Positions 23,100 through 33,796 of a stretch of DNA of 64,000 bases are shown here, piece after piece. The notes beneath the pieces are model-generated. The model was not told the origin of the DNA. It saw only the letters and a program-made list of their open reading frames with translations, and made no database searches. Each line of letters begins with the position of its first letter. Within the stretch, counting starts at the first letter, position 1. A program made the translations under genes and the position numbers. The DNA is taken from positions 1,576,001-1,640,000 of the forward strand of contig CADCSX010000010.1 of assembly GCA_902805475.1 (NCBI GenBank), read 5' to 3'. Origin of the DNA: Entonaema liquescens. Lineage: Eukaryota; Ascomycota; Sordariomycetes; Xylariales; Xylariaceae.

Positions 23100-25240
23100 C
23101 ATTAATTAATAAACTCACCATAAATTAATCATTACCCGAAAAAAAAATAAAAAAATCTTTTTTAATTTTAAAATTAAAATCTTATTTTTCGAAATTATAA
23201 CTTTATAAAAAATTAATTATAAAACCATATATAAGAAAAATATTATTTATTATAATATAAAAATAAATAAAACAATTAAAAATATTACGTACTTTACTTA
23301 AAACAAATACACTACAAGTAAATTATAATTTTATTTTTTTAATAATTTTAATTAAACGTTTTTTACGATTTAATTTTATAACGTAACAATTTTACTTCGC
23401 ACGAATACCATTTTCGTTTTACGTTTATTTCATAATATTTAAAGCCTTTTTTAAATTATTTTAAACCCGGATAATGGTATTTTAAAAAAATTAATAAAAA
23501 GTAAATAAAAATAAAAAAATTAAAATTACGAACTTATTAAATAAAAATTAAAATATTATTTAATAACCAATTACATTTTTTTAACAACTTTTTTAACTTC
23601 GCCATAAATAAAATTACAAAACTTTTTTACTTTATTATAACGTTAATATTTAATTAAAACATTTAAATAATAACGGATTAATAAAAAACAAAAATAAATA
23701 AAGAAATAAACATATTAATAATAAATACGTAATATACTTCTTTAATATTAAACTTTTAACAAACATATACATAATAATAACATTAATAAACCATTAAATA
23801 TAATCAATTAAATATAATAAAAATAATATAAAAAAAAAAAAAATAAAGTTAAAACGGAAAAAATAATAAAACAATTACGTATTAAATATTATATTTATAT
23901 AAAATGGATATATTTATAAAATAAAAAACTTATTATAAAATAATATAATTTATTTTTAAAACGAAAAAAATAAATAATAATATAAATTTATTTTTAACAA
24001 AATAACCATTTATTAATTATAAATTATAAATAACGTATAAAATAATATAAAATATAAAAATATTAAAAAAAAATTAATAAAAAATATTTTAATTATTATT
24101 TAATTTATTAACTTTATTACTAACTTCTATATTAATATCTTTATTAAAACCATTATTATTATTTTTAATTTTGTTATTGTTTTTTATTTAAAATATATTT
24201 CAATATTATAAAATAATAAATTAATAAATAAATTAAACGAAATAATAATAAAATATTTATTAATAATTTTTTTATATATAATAAAAAATTAATTTAAAAA
24301 ATTAATTATTATTTATTAAGTAATTAATGAAATTTCGAAAATATAATTAATTTATTTAATTATTTAAATAACTTATTCCATAGCCTAAATTACGTAATTT
24401 TAAAATAATAAATAATGTTTTTAATTTTTTATTATTTCCTCGTTAATAACTTTAATAAAACGGGTAATAAAAAATTATTTTTTACTTTTTTTATTTTAAA
24501 AAACTTTTTTTATTTAAATTTAAACATTATGAATTTTCGGTTATTAAACAACGAATTAATTACAAACCGATAAATAACACGTAAAAATAAACTTATAATA
24601 ATAACATTATTATACGTATTTAAAAAACGTTAAAAATTTATTTTATAAAATTTTAAAATATCGATAAATTAATAAAATATATAAATAAATAAAATAAAAT
24701 AAAAATAAAAAAAAAAATTACGTTATTACAAATCTTACTTTAACAATAATAATAAATATATTTAATTAATATAATTATTTAACAAATTAACAATTACTAT
24801 TTAAAAAACGAAAAAATACGTTAAACATATAATTATTTTTTTTATAATAACGTAATAACCGTTTTTTTTAACTTTTTTAAATTATAAAAAAAGTTAAATA
24901 ATAATAATAAAAAATAAAGTAAAAAATTATAATAACGATATAAATAACGAAATAACAATTATATTAATATTAAAAATAATAAATAAAAAATAATAATAAA
25001 AAAAATAATATAATTATTATTAAAAAATAACGTAAAAAAAATAATAAAAAAAAAACGGTAATATATACGTAAAAAATTAATATTAAAAACGAAGGAATTA
25101 CGAAATAATTTACGCCGTTTTTACAAAATTCTTATAAAAAATGTAAATATTTCATTTAAACCCATTAAATACTTTTAATATTATTATAATTACCCCGTAA
25201 TAATAAAAATAACATATTGTTTTTAAAAATAAAAACACTT
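23100..25240. other. Unassigned 2.1-kb 3' part of the retrotransposon
   Basis: Between the end of the pol frame and the 3' LTR. This is longer than a usual chromovirus 3' untranslated region. Retained C on the plus strand with little G shows G-to-A RIP. I could not decode any protein motif on either strand; it could be an extra ORF or a nested insertion. Confidence 0.4.
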
Positions 25241-25252
25241 AAAAAAAAGAAA
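25241..25252 (+). promoter_or_regulatory. Possible polypurine tract
   Basis: All-purine run AAAAAAAAGAAA directly before the 3' LTR, where plus-strand DNA synthesis would be primed. In such A-rich RIP-altered DNA a purine run is weak evidence; the position supports it. Confidence 0.4.
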
Positions 25253-25255
25253 TTT

Positions 25256-25460
25256 TATTAAAAATTTAAAAATAGTTAATTAAAATTAAGGATAGATTTA
25301 TAATATATATCATATATAAAGGGCGCTCCGCGCCCTTGCTACTAATTAAGAAGTTAAGCGTTAATAAATTACCATTATTATTTACTATTACATAATAGCC
25401 ACGTTGCTGCTTCTTGTATTCACTTTATATATGACCTCACTTACGGGCTCATCTTTGACA
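25256..25460 (+). repeat. 3' LTR
   Basis: 205 bp. The first 60 bases carry G-to-A and C-to-T changes relative to the 5' LTR, while most of the remainder keeps C where the 5' LTR has T. Ends CTTTGACA followed by the target duplication TATTT. Confidence 0.95.
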
Positions 25461-25465
25461 TATTT

Positions 25466-25819
25466 AGACGTTACCTTTAATGGCGGCATTTTGCAGCAGT
25501 CCTGTTAGAAAACAGCGAGGGTGAAACTCGAGAATATAGAATCGTAATAATCACTGTAGCGACTAGTGGTATAGAGTGGTCGAAATGGTCAGGGTGCCTC
25601 ATGATTCTATCTAGGTACATAAAGGTCATATCATGGGCTTCATCACTAGAAACATCAAAAGTATTTTGATCAACGTGTCCAACACTCCATACATTGCACT
25701 ATCTCAATGTAAAATACAAAGTTGCAAATATCAGAGTTACCTAATGGTAACCTTTTAAGATTTCTCCAGTTTACTCGAATAGCTTTTCTGCCCCTTATTG
25801 CACCATCTGGCAGCTACTA
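25466..25819. other. Spacer between retrotransposon and patatin gene
   Basis: 354 bp of ordinary composition with no RIP-like depletion of C or G. It would contain the patatin gene's promoter; no specific element is recognised. Confidence 0.45.
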
Positions 25820-27565
25820 ATGCCTACCGATCTTGAGCCAGTGGACCATGTCCACGCAGCTGCAACTGAACTTATCAAGCCACTTCGAAGGCACCAGGAC
25901 ATGTCCGATGAAGACCAAGGCAGCCCATGGGCTAAAAAGACAGTCTTGACATTTGGTAAGCTAGGTCTTTCATTCTTAGCCGGCCCCGTACTAATAGATG
26001 AGTTGGGGCACAGATGGAGGAGGAGTGCGTGGTTACTCTAGCCTCCTTATTCTAAAGTCTCTGATGTTAAAGATCAAGGAAATCGAAGCAGAAATTTCCG
26101 GCAGTAGAATATGTACGAGTAGTGACTACCCATGGATGGGAACCGATGCCTCCAAGACATATACCCCTAAAGAAAGCACCCTTAATGACTTTCTGCCTTG
26201 CCATTATTTTGACTATATAGGTGGCACTTCCACAGGAGGGTAAGTAGGACTATCACATGACATATTTGTACTAACACCATGATTCTAGTCTATCGGCTAT
26301 CATGCTTGGCAGACTTCGTATGACTGTAGACGAAGCTCTCCAGCAATATGAGACGTTTGGCAACAATGTGTTTGGAAAAGAAAGAGTGTGGCATGCGACG
26401 TCTGGGTTTTGGTTCCCCAGAGCGAAGTATGCGTCAAAGAAAGCCAGAGATGCATTCACGTTGATTATCCTCAATAAGATGAAGAAAAATGACGAAAGCC
26501 TACCAGATTGGCAAGCCGAGATGGAGGTATTCAAGTATAATAAGCATCGGACTCGAACGTATGTTGCGCATCCCCCAACATCCGAGCCTAGGCCTACCCC
26601 CGAATTGTGCTAATAAAATGTGTAGTATCGTATTTTCTTTTTCGTTAGGCGGGAAAGGAGGAGTCGACATGGAATACCTGTGGAGAAGTTATAGTCATGA
26701 GCGTAGGACAAATTCGTCAGATGAAACTTTCACGCCATTGAATCCCTCTTTTGCACACATGGTCCCGATATGGAAGGTTGCGCGCGCAACATCCGCCGCC
26801 CCATCATTCTTCAAATCTATTCAGATCGGTGATCAAGAACACTTTGACGGCAGTATTGCTGTCAATAACCCTTCTCTCTACGTTCTTAAAGAGGTTCGGG
26901 GCCTGCATGGCTATTCTCCTGAACTGTTCATCAGTATAGGCTGTGGCTTAAAGACCAGAGTAGACGAGAGAGGTCCGGGGGAAAATTCTCGACCCAGAAC
27001 TTTCAGTGATCGCACCGTGGGCTCTGGCAGGAGGAAAAGGAGGACTGTGAGCAAGTGGTCTCAGTTCTTCTATAGTATCAAGCGTTATATGACTGACACT
27101 GAAGGTGCAAATGGTGTACAGGGGTGGAATAATGAATGTATTCAACAACAGATCAAACATCGGTGGAGGCTCAACGTCGAGGGAAGACTCGCTGATGTCC
27201 CTCTGGATGACTGGGACCCAGCAGACTCTGGCCAATCGACACTTGATAGAATCAGGCGAGAAACAGACGACTACTTATCACAAGATATTATCAAGGAGAA
27301 GATTAGCGCGATGGCAAGGGAACTTGTTAGAATCCGACACGAGCGAGCAGAAACTGAAAACTGGGAGAGATTTGCCTTGGACGTGGTTTATCATTGTCCA
27401 GAACCCAGTTGCAAAGGATACCATTCTCGAGGATACAAAACCCGACATAAATTCCGAAGACATGTCATACACGGTAACAGTCATGATCATATGACTGAGA
27501 CCGCCCTTGAGGATTATCTAAATGGATGTAGGAAACTGGCACACACAGCCGCGAAGAGCGGCTAA
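25820..27565 (+). CDS. Patatin-like phospholipase with C-terminal zinc-finger-like motif
   Basis: Lipid acyl hydrolase of the patatin family (Ser-Asp dyad). Exons by phase: 25820-25955, 26014-26239, 26289-26558, 26626-27565 (523 aa). After splicing, the glycine-rich anion-binding loop reads FDGGGVRGYSSL, the nucleophile elbow is GGTSTGG (GxSxG) and the catalytic Asp lies in HFDGSIAVNNP (DG-type motif). The segment IWKVARATSAAPSFF is typical of fungal patatins. The last 60 residues hold CPEPSCKG..H..RHVIH, spaced like a C2H2-type finger, so the protein may bind nucleic acid or another partner. Fungal patatins are used in lipid turnover and, in NLR proteins, in non-self recognition; no NACHT domain is seen here. 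It lies only 354 bp from the RIP-degraded retrotransposon but shows no stops. Confidence 0.9.
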
Positions 27566-27924
27566 GGTTTACCGTCGCCCTAATATTCTAGGTAGTACCG
27601 GATTCTTCCAATTAACCTCGAAATCTACCGCTCCAATCACCGTTATCTTAAACAAATATTCTTTACGTGATTTCGTTGGAAACTAGCGCCGAGAAATATA
27701 TACCTTAATTCAAAATTCCTCGTGCCATCATCGCTGCGTAAGTTGACCTAAGATCTAGTTTGCTTGTAAGACACTATCACTCGTGGAATCTTGCATTAAA
27801 AGCATAAATAGCACCAATCAATCTCTCTATTTCTAGATAACCCCTAAAGCAGCGCTCGCAAGATCTAATCTACATCGTGACTAGATATCTAACATCCCAA
27901 AGCATGATCGCTTTCCACCTTAGC
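27566..27924. other. Convergent intergenic region
   Basis: Shared 3' region of the patatin and EthD-domain genes. No structure recognised. Confidence 0.4.
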
Positions 27925-28393
27925 TTAGTTCACGGCGTTGCCGTTCTCCAAGTAGACAGTCTCGTAGCCGATGTGGATGGTAGACCTGGACAGATCGACG
28001 AAGTTGGCCTGGTCCTTGGCGGCATTGCTCTCCCACTCGGGGTCCGCGAGGAGGTTCTGGATCAAGTAGATGTCGGGGAGGTAGTACTCGATGGTGATGT
28101 CGGCGGCGCTGACCTCCCACTCGGGCCGGACCTTGTCGAGCTCAGCTCGGAACGCGTTGCTCAGCTGAGCGTCGCGGAAGTGCTATTGTGTTCCTGTCAG
28201 TGAACTGGTAATCATGGTAAACTAGTGATAGTATGTTGAGAACACCTACAATGGCGTACTTGACGATGCCGTGCTTCTTGATCAAAGGAAGGCCGTTGGC
28301 GACTTGGACGTCAGTGAACCATTTGACGAAGTCGGCATCCGAGACGCCAGCCTTCTTGTAGTGCTCGACGGTGTACTTGATAAGCTTGGACAT
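27925..28393 (-). CDS. EthD-domain protein (dimeric alpha-beta barrel)
   Basis: 133-aa protein from two exons on the minus strand, 28393-28250 and 28182-27925, with a 67-nt intron (GTAGGT..ATAG). It starts MSKLIKYTVEHYKKAGVSD, continues FVKWFTDVQVANGLPLIKKH and ends STIHIGYETVYLENG, the pattern of small EthD proteins (dimeric ferredoxin-like fold). Family members occur as stand-alone proteins in fungal and bacterial catabolism and in some polyketide pathways as decarboxylase- or cyclase-like factors; no such cluster is visible here. Codon use is markedly GC-rich, especially in the second exon. No signal peptide, so probably cytosolic. Confidence 0.8.
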
Positions 28394-30891
28394 CTTGAAG
28401 ATGGTGTTTGTTGTAAGTGAGTTAAATTTTTTGAGTGTTGAGTACTGGATGTTTAGAGTAGATGAGGATGCTGTTCTGCAAAATATCACTACTCCGAGGC
28501 GGCGAATACCTTCACCTTTATACTCGACGATAGCTTCGTCATGTCCTATACAATTTCCAATATTGTCCTTTGATATACTTTGATATACGGCATTGGTTAC
28601 ATCGTAGGTGCTCCTGTCATCATGTTCATGCACGATACCTGACAACTCTTTGGAGCTTTCAGCCGATGACCGAACTCGGTCGAGATGTCTAGTTTATGCG
28701 ATTCCTATTGTGTTGTATGCTTACTTAGAAGCTAGAAAGGGACCTCAAGGCTCATGATAGGTGCAATGAATTGGTAGGTTGAACCATCGAGGCTGTGAGA
28801 AATCCTCGTCCCGCATTGTCTAATAAGAGTCCTATAAGACGAGTACACTCATGCGCGCCTAGAGAGTACCTAGCTAAGCTATTAACACTTAACCAATAAT
28901 AGGAAGAGAGATTTCCCAAGGCTTCATCTCAATTTACACCCTTTAGCTTATTAAACTATAATATCTTAATATAATCGATAGTCAAGATCCGTATGCTAAG
29001 TCGCAATAATCCAGGCCTTCTCCAATATGGAAGGATTCACATATTCCCTGCCAATCTCCTTTCCCGAGGGCCTAGGACCAATAGCTATGTAAATAGGGAG
29101 TTGGTGAAGATCGGGCATAATTAATTTCTGACATAAGATAACCTTCGAAGGCGCTCTTTAGGAATTCGATGATAGTTATTAGTAAGATACACTATCTACC
29201 TTCATGCGTTACGCGTCAGAAACAGTAGATATTACTGTTTTAAAAGATTATTTTGAAACACATAGTTCCTTTAATTCTAGGCGTATGCCTGTCCGAATGC
29301 CAAAGAGATGGTGAATGAGGTTGTGAATGATGTGCTTGGGTGCTTTCTACCCCGTGGGGCTGAAGGACCCCTGAATTTGTCAAGCTACAGTACCTAGCCC
29401 TAAAGACGTTTAAACGGCCTATTAAATATAGGTACTTACAGGCATATGCATCACCATCACCCCCACTATAGGTGACCTGCAGCAGGCGGTAAGCACATCA
29501 TCTTAGGTACCCGCTAGACGTTCGTAGTTGCGTTCAACTACCGATCCGGTCTAAAAGACGTAAAAGAGAATTATACGCCCCCCTACTACCGACACTTATG
29601 CATGCGGTGCAACGATTATATACTTACCCGTAACTTCAGCTCCGCTCATAAGGCCCAGGCTAATATTTCGTAAGAGTGGATAGTAAACAACAACAACACT
29701 TTCGGGTTCATCACATTACATAGAAGTCTTGAGATAACCCATTTAGTTCTTGTCGTGGATTTAATTGTCACGTCTCAACGTAAGCTTACTTGTCCTTAAA
29801 GTCGGTAGCGTCTAGCAAACGAAAGGTGCTTGATACTAACTCTTGAAATACTACTGCTACACCGCCTAAATATCTAAGATACCGGGTACCATCTTCTAGA
29901 ACGGAACGACTTACGAAAATGGCATCAGGGTTATTCTTCGACCCAAGCAAACAAGACTTATTAGTATTGTCATACTTCAGCACTTTCTTCAGCCGGGGCG
30001 CGTCTCGGGTGGCTGGCTTACTTCTCGCAGTCATGCTGTGGTCCGCAGCTAATCTACGGTATGCGCCGGGAAGCCTCTTGCACAAGTTCGTTCGTCCAAA
30101 ATATCTGGATAAGCATTGGCTCTGCAGGGGACCGAGAACCTGGATGCCGTTTGCTGATCGAAAAAAAAAAGAAAAAGAAAAAGCCAAAGAAGTATACAAT
30201 ATAGCCGTCTCTGCTGAGTAACGTATTTAGCAAACTCCCAAGGATGTTACTTTAGAGAACTCTTCTAGACCATGTGAGCTACTGCCATGTCGTTAATCGC
30301 GTACGGAAGCGTCAACCATAGGCCTTAGCTCATATGTATAACGCCTATTCAGGAAGTCCCATGTCCCAATTCCTTTTTAATGCCCCCCGCCCACTGATCC
30401 TCAGGTCAAAGCTCGTCAGCTTACAACAAAATGCTCGTTACCGATCGATCGCGGGGCATTCGGCCGAAAAACATCGGTCGACACGGTCAAGCCGCGAATC
30501 ATGCTGTGGACTGGTCGTCGGTTAGTTACATAGGGATCCTTCGCCCGATTTCACCGCTACTATCTATTGAGGTGGGAGTCGGATTTGTTTGTAGGTACGT
30601 CGAATAAAACCTCCATGAAGAGAGTACGCGATATGGCCATGTGTTGAATTTTCCAGACTTGTCCGATTAAATGATAAATATCGATATTGTTATATGCATC
30701 GTTATACGAGAGTAAATCCCCGGGAAAAGAATGAAATGATATCATCGCGCATTCAGCCGGCGTTTTGCTCCTCATTGCTTTAGTTTCTACTCTTGACAAT
30801 TCTAAAGGTAGCCCCGTAAGTTTAGCTATTCCGTTCATTATCTTTCTTCGCCTTAGCATAAAAGATAGATATCCAATTTAAAGGGATATTA
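28394..30891. other. 2.5-kb intergenic stretch, possibly with a decayed gene
   Basis: Most is featureless. On the minus strand, ORFs at 30859-30560 and 30199-29786 have protein-like stretches (FHSFPGDLLSYNDAYNN; TRYLRYLGGVAVVFQELVS) that might be exons of one gene or a remnant. I could not join them by splice phase or assign a family. Confidence 0.35.
29786..30199 (-). CDS. Uncertain ORF, possible exon of an unknown gene
   Basis: 137-aa ORF. The C-terminal half (RLKKVLKYDNTNKSCLLG, then TRYLRYLGGVAVVFQELVS, ending FRLLDATDFKDK) reads like protein, while the first 25 residues are encoded by an A-rich tract and look spurious. No family recognised. The complementary strand also has an open frame, so coding status is uncertain. 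Confidence 0.2.
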   Translation of the reverse strand: MYTSLAFSFSFFFRSANGIQVLGPLQSQCLSRYFGRTNLCKRLPGAYRRLAADHSMTARSKPATRDAPRLKKVLKYDNTNKSCLLGSKNNPDAIFVSRSVLEDGTRYLRYLGGVAVVFQELVSSTFRLLDATDFKDK

Positions 30892-32232
30892 ATGATGGCA
30901 TCCCGCACCGAGGAAGAACTCCGTTCTTATGGAGTCATGGACCCGGCTATGGCAGACGTGAGTTTCTACCAAAGACAAGCAGCTCAAACTCAAGGAAGGC
31001 TTTCCGACATGATAGCAGGCACTAGCCAGTAATCCGGTCCGGGACCCACTACCATCCGATCCGTATTACGGGGAGGAGTCTCATTCGGCGCAACGGGCAC
31101 ACCGAGCTGCTACCCTACGTGAAAAGCACCACCTCCGCTACATCCCAGGTCCAATCCCGCAGCAGGTTAGCGAGGAAGACCGCAAGATTCCCGTGCGTGA
31201 TGGTGGCGAGATTATAGTCCGCATTTACCGCCCTGTGAGGAAACCGTCGAAGGGAAGCCCCTTAATCGTGATGTATCACGAGGGCGGATGGAGTATGGGT
31301 GATCTAAGCGACGAAGAGACCAATTGTCGACTATTTAGTCGTGACCTGGGTGCCGTCTGCGTCAATGTCGACTATCGGTAAGTGATTTCCACAGGATACT
31401 TGAATAGCAATGTAGATGTGTCTTGACGTATGGATACAAGCTACCGAATACCTTTCGGACATAAATGCAGCGAGTTAATAGGGCGTGCATCACGATAGTC
31501 TAGGACCCGAACACCTTTTCCCTACTTGGATTAATGATAGTTGGGATGCATTGGAATGGGTAGGCATTATCTATCTTCTCTTCCTCTCCTATCAATTTGA
31601 AGATTTACTATATGCTTACTACCGTCACTGAACAGGCTGCCCAAAACGCAGCATCTCTCGGTGCAGACCCTTCTCTTGGCTTCATCATCGGCGGTGGCTC
31701 AGCCGGAGGTAACATTACGGCTGTTCTTGCACACATCGCACGAGACGAGAAACTCAACCCACCTTTAACAGGACAGTATCTCTGCGTGCCAGCGATAATG
31801 TGTTTCACCCCGCCCGCGTTGATCTCACCGCGATACAGATCAGAGTATCTTTCGCATCCGGACGTGACGCCTAACATAGACCCTGTACTCAAGATGCAAG
31901 CCGGCACTGAATTCGCCGAACAAGTGGCTCAGACGCTCAAAGCGTCATGGTCCGACCCGCGCATGGTACCATTTCTGTACGGTGAACTTGAGGGAGGACA
32001 TCGTGAGCTACCACCTGCTTATTTCCAAGTCTGCGGACTGGATCCCCTGCGAGACGAGGCATTGATTTACGAGAAAATTCTGAGAGAGGAAGCAAGCGTT
32101 AAGACACGGTTAGATTTGTACAAGGGATTTGGCCACTACTTCTGGACCAATTGGCCGCAGTTAGAAAGGAGCCGCGAATTCGTAGAAGACACCGTCAGGG
32201 GTGTCCAGTGGTTACTCGAGCAGACGCCATGA
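30892..32232 (+). CDS. Alpha/beta hydrolase fold-3 protein (lipase/esterase-like)
   Basis: Exons 30892-30957, 31019-31377, 31499-31559, 31636-32232 by phase (360 aa). Visible: oxyanion segment MYHEGGWSMGD (HxGG), family block VDYRLGPEHLFPTWINDSWDALEW rebuilt across the third exon, nucleophile GGGSAGGN, acid in CGLDPLRDE and His in GFGHYFW. This completes the Ser-Asp-His triad of the hormone-sensitive-lipase-like family. No signal peptide, so intracellular. Fungal members hydrolyse short acyl esters or lactones; the substrate is not predictable. The third exon is only 61 nt, so automatic models may miss it. It differs from the minus-strand hydrolase at 8.2-9.3 kb in lacking a membrane anchor and in keeping the oxyanion His. 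Confidence 0.85.
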
Positions 32233-32774
32233 ATTAGTGGCCTGAAATACTACGAATTGGCCTATCACATATATAGAAGTAATTACACAAAGCGTACTAT
32301 CATAAATATCGTCAAATTGTTATGGTCTTGCTCAAAGGTATCGAATTTCAATCCATCCTAATCTCCGCTTTACGGCGATCATTCGCGCCCTTGTCATCAT
32401 TCACCTCCGCAAAACTCGAGGGGCGTAACCTCACATCTGCCCGATACGGTAATTAGCTATCTCACATCGAGAGCTAGCGCGATGATTTGCTACTCCTCCG
32501 CATCTTCGAAAACATCTCGGAGAATAGATTGGTAGAACTAGATATTTATTGGAGACGAGCTGTGAGGGGCGTGCATATTCAGGGTATGTGATGTAATGTC
32601 TCGTGCATAAAGGCGTGGGTGACGCCAGAGAACCTGTCGAGAGTAAGGGAAATCCATGTACGGATGTTGGACGTTAAAGAGAAATTATACACAAATAAAA
32701 GCATCTTAGAAAACTGTGAATAGTTCATTTTGATCAATACCGTAGTAGTAAATTCAGCAAAGCCGAAGAGAAGA
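32233..32774. other. Intergenic, no gene seen
   Basis: Between the hydrolase and the HAD-type gene on the same strand. No structure recognised. Confidence 0.45.
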
Positions 32775-33649
32775 ATGGCGTCCGAAAGTAAATATCCCGA
32801 CCTCACGGGTTTCAAGGCTCTCAGGTAAACAAATTCCTTCATTTCGATAGAAAACTATGTACGAGTTGATAGTAAACTAACACACGCGATACCTCTAGCT
32901 TCGACTGCTACGGCACACTCATCGACTGGGAAACCGGCTTCCTAAGCACCGTCCGGATCCTCACCTCGCAGCTCCCATCCTCCCACCCGCTCAACACCGA
33001 CCCGCCCATAGAAGCCATGCGACGCCTCAACAACCTCACCAACACCTACGAGCACAACCAGCCCACACTCCCGTACAACGAGATCCTCGCCGAGGCCATC
33101 ACCGCCTTCGCCCGCGACGAACTGCAGCTCCCGGGGCTCCCCGACAGCATCGCCGAGCCGTTCGGCAACTCGCCGGGGACCTGGGTGCCGTTCGCCGACA
33201 CCATCCCCGGGCTGCTGAAGCTGCAGCAGCACTACAAGCTGGCGATCCTGTCCAACGTCGACAACACCAACATCGCGGCGACGGTAGACCAACGCCTGGC
33301 CCCGCGCGTTTTGATGCTGTGTACACGGCCCAGGACATCGGCGCGTACAAGCCGTCCCACACCAACTTCGAGTACCTGTTCGCGCACCTGCGCGCGGACC
33401 TCGGCGTCGATAGGGACAGCGGAGAGCTCCTGCATGTCGCGCGCAGCTTGGTCGCCGACCATGTGCCGGCGAAGGAGCTCGGGCTGCCGAGCGTGTGGAT
33501 ATCGCGGGGCGGGGAGCGCGAGGACGCACAGGGCGTGGGGGCAGTTATTCCGAGTTGAAGGACAAGGTGGCGTTTGGGTGGCGGTTTGATACGTTGGGGA
33601 TTTTGCGGATGAAGTTGAGAGGCAGTTTGCTGCTAAGGAGAAGTCGTGA
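32775..33649 (+). CDS. Haloacid dehalogenase-like (HAD) hydrolase, three apparent frame breaks
   Basis: HAD superfamily, subfamily IA, of the haloacid-dehalogenase type. Exon 1 is 32775-32824, intron 32825-32898, exon 2 from 32899. Motif I is FDCYGTLIDW (nucleophilic Asp), motif II ILSNVDN, motif III Lys in DIGAYKPSHTNF, and the last motif HVARSLVADHVPAKELGL with VWISRG. The frame slips by one missing base three times: in the CCCC run at 33299-33303, in GGGGG at 33537-33541, and in GGGG at 33596-33599. With these allowed for, the protein runs without stop to a natural end (..QFAAKEKS, TGA 33647-33649), about 267 aa. All motifs are present, so the gene is probably intact and the sequence short by three bases. 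Coding GC is much higher than in the neighbouring hydrolase. Confidence 0.85.
33299..33599 (+). other. Cluster of three one-base deficits in C/G runs of the HAD gene
   Basis: Frame changes at about 33303 (..DQRLAP to RFDAVYTAQD), 33541 (..QGVG to SYSELKDKVAF) and 33599 (..RFDTLG to FADEVERQF). Each is one step back, i.e. one base missing, and each sits in a run of four or five identical G or C. Confidence 0.75.
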
Positions 33650-33796
33650 TGGGATAAGGGGAAGGTATAGTATAATATAGGATAGGATAGGAAATGGGAA
33701 GATGGAGTTACGATAATAGCAACGCGAGAGTAAGGTAGCTACAGGTTCTAATAACGGATGCGGTATCTTCTCATTTAAATGCTGTGCTCTAGGTAC

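Larger units (their letters stand above)
17861..25460 (+). mobile_element. RIP-degraded Ty3/Gypsy chromovirus, full length
   Basis: A 7.6-kb element bounded by two 205-bp direct repeats (LTRs) that align without gaps. TATTT flanks both sides (17856-17860 and 25461-25465) as a 5-bp target duplication. The right LTR still ends TTTGACA; the left LTR begins TATCAGGGG, i.e. TGTCAGGGG after one G-to-A change. Inside, codon-frame remnants of reverse transcriptase, integrase and chromodomain occur in that order on the plus strand, all in the same frame. This is the Ty3/Gypsy order with the integrase C-terminal chromodomain of chromoviruses. Stop codons are everywhere and nearly all remaining C or G is in CpG or strand-biased patches, the mark of RIP. 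It cannot encode functional proteins. Confidence 0.95.

Noticed and set aside
17900..25300. AT-rich block as a centromere or mitochondrial insertion
   Set aside because: Matching 205-bp LTRs, a 5-bp target duplication and readable RT/integrase/chromodomain remnants explain the whole interval as one retrotransposon.
27877..28203. 108-aa plus-strand ORF (Val/Leu/Gly rich)
   Set aside because: Antisense shadow of the second EthD exon, which has family motifs and splice support on the minus strand.
32942..33529. 195-aa minus-strand ORF, very Arg/Ala rich
   Set aside because: Antisense shadow of the GC-rich HAD exon.
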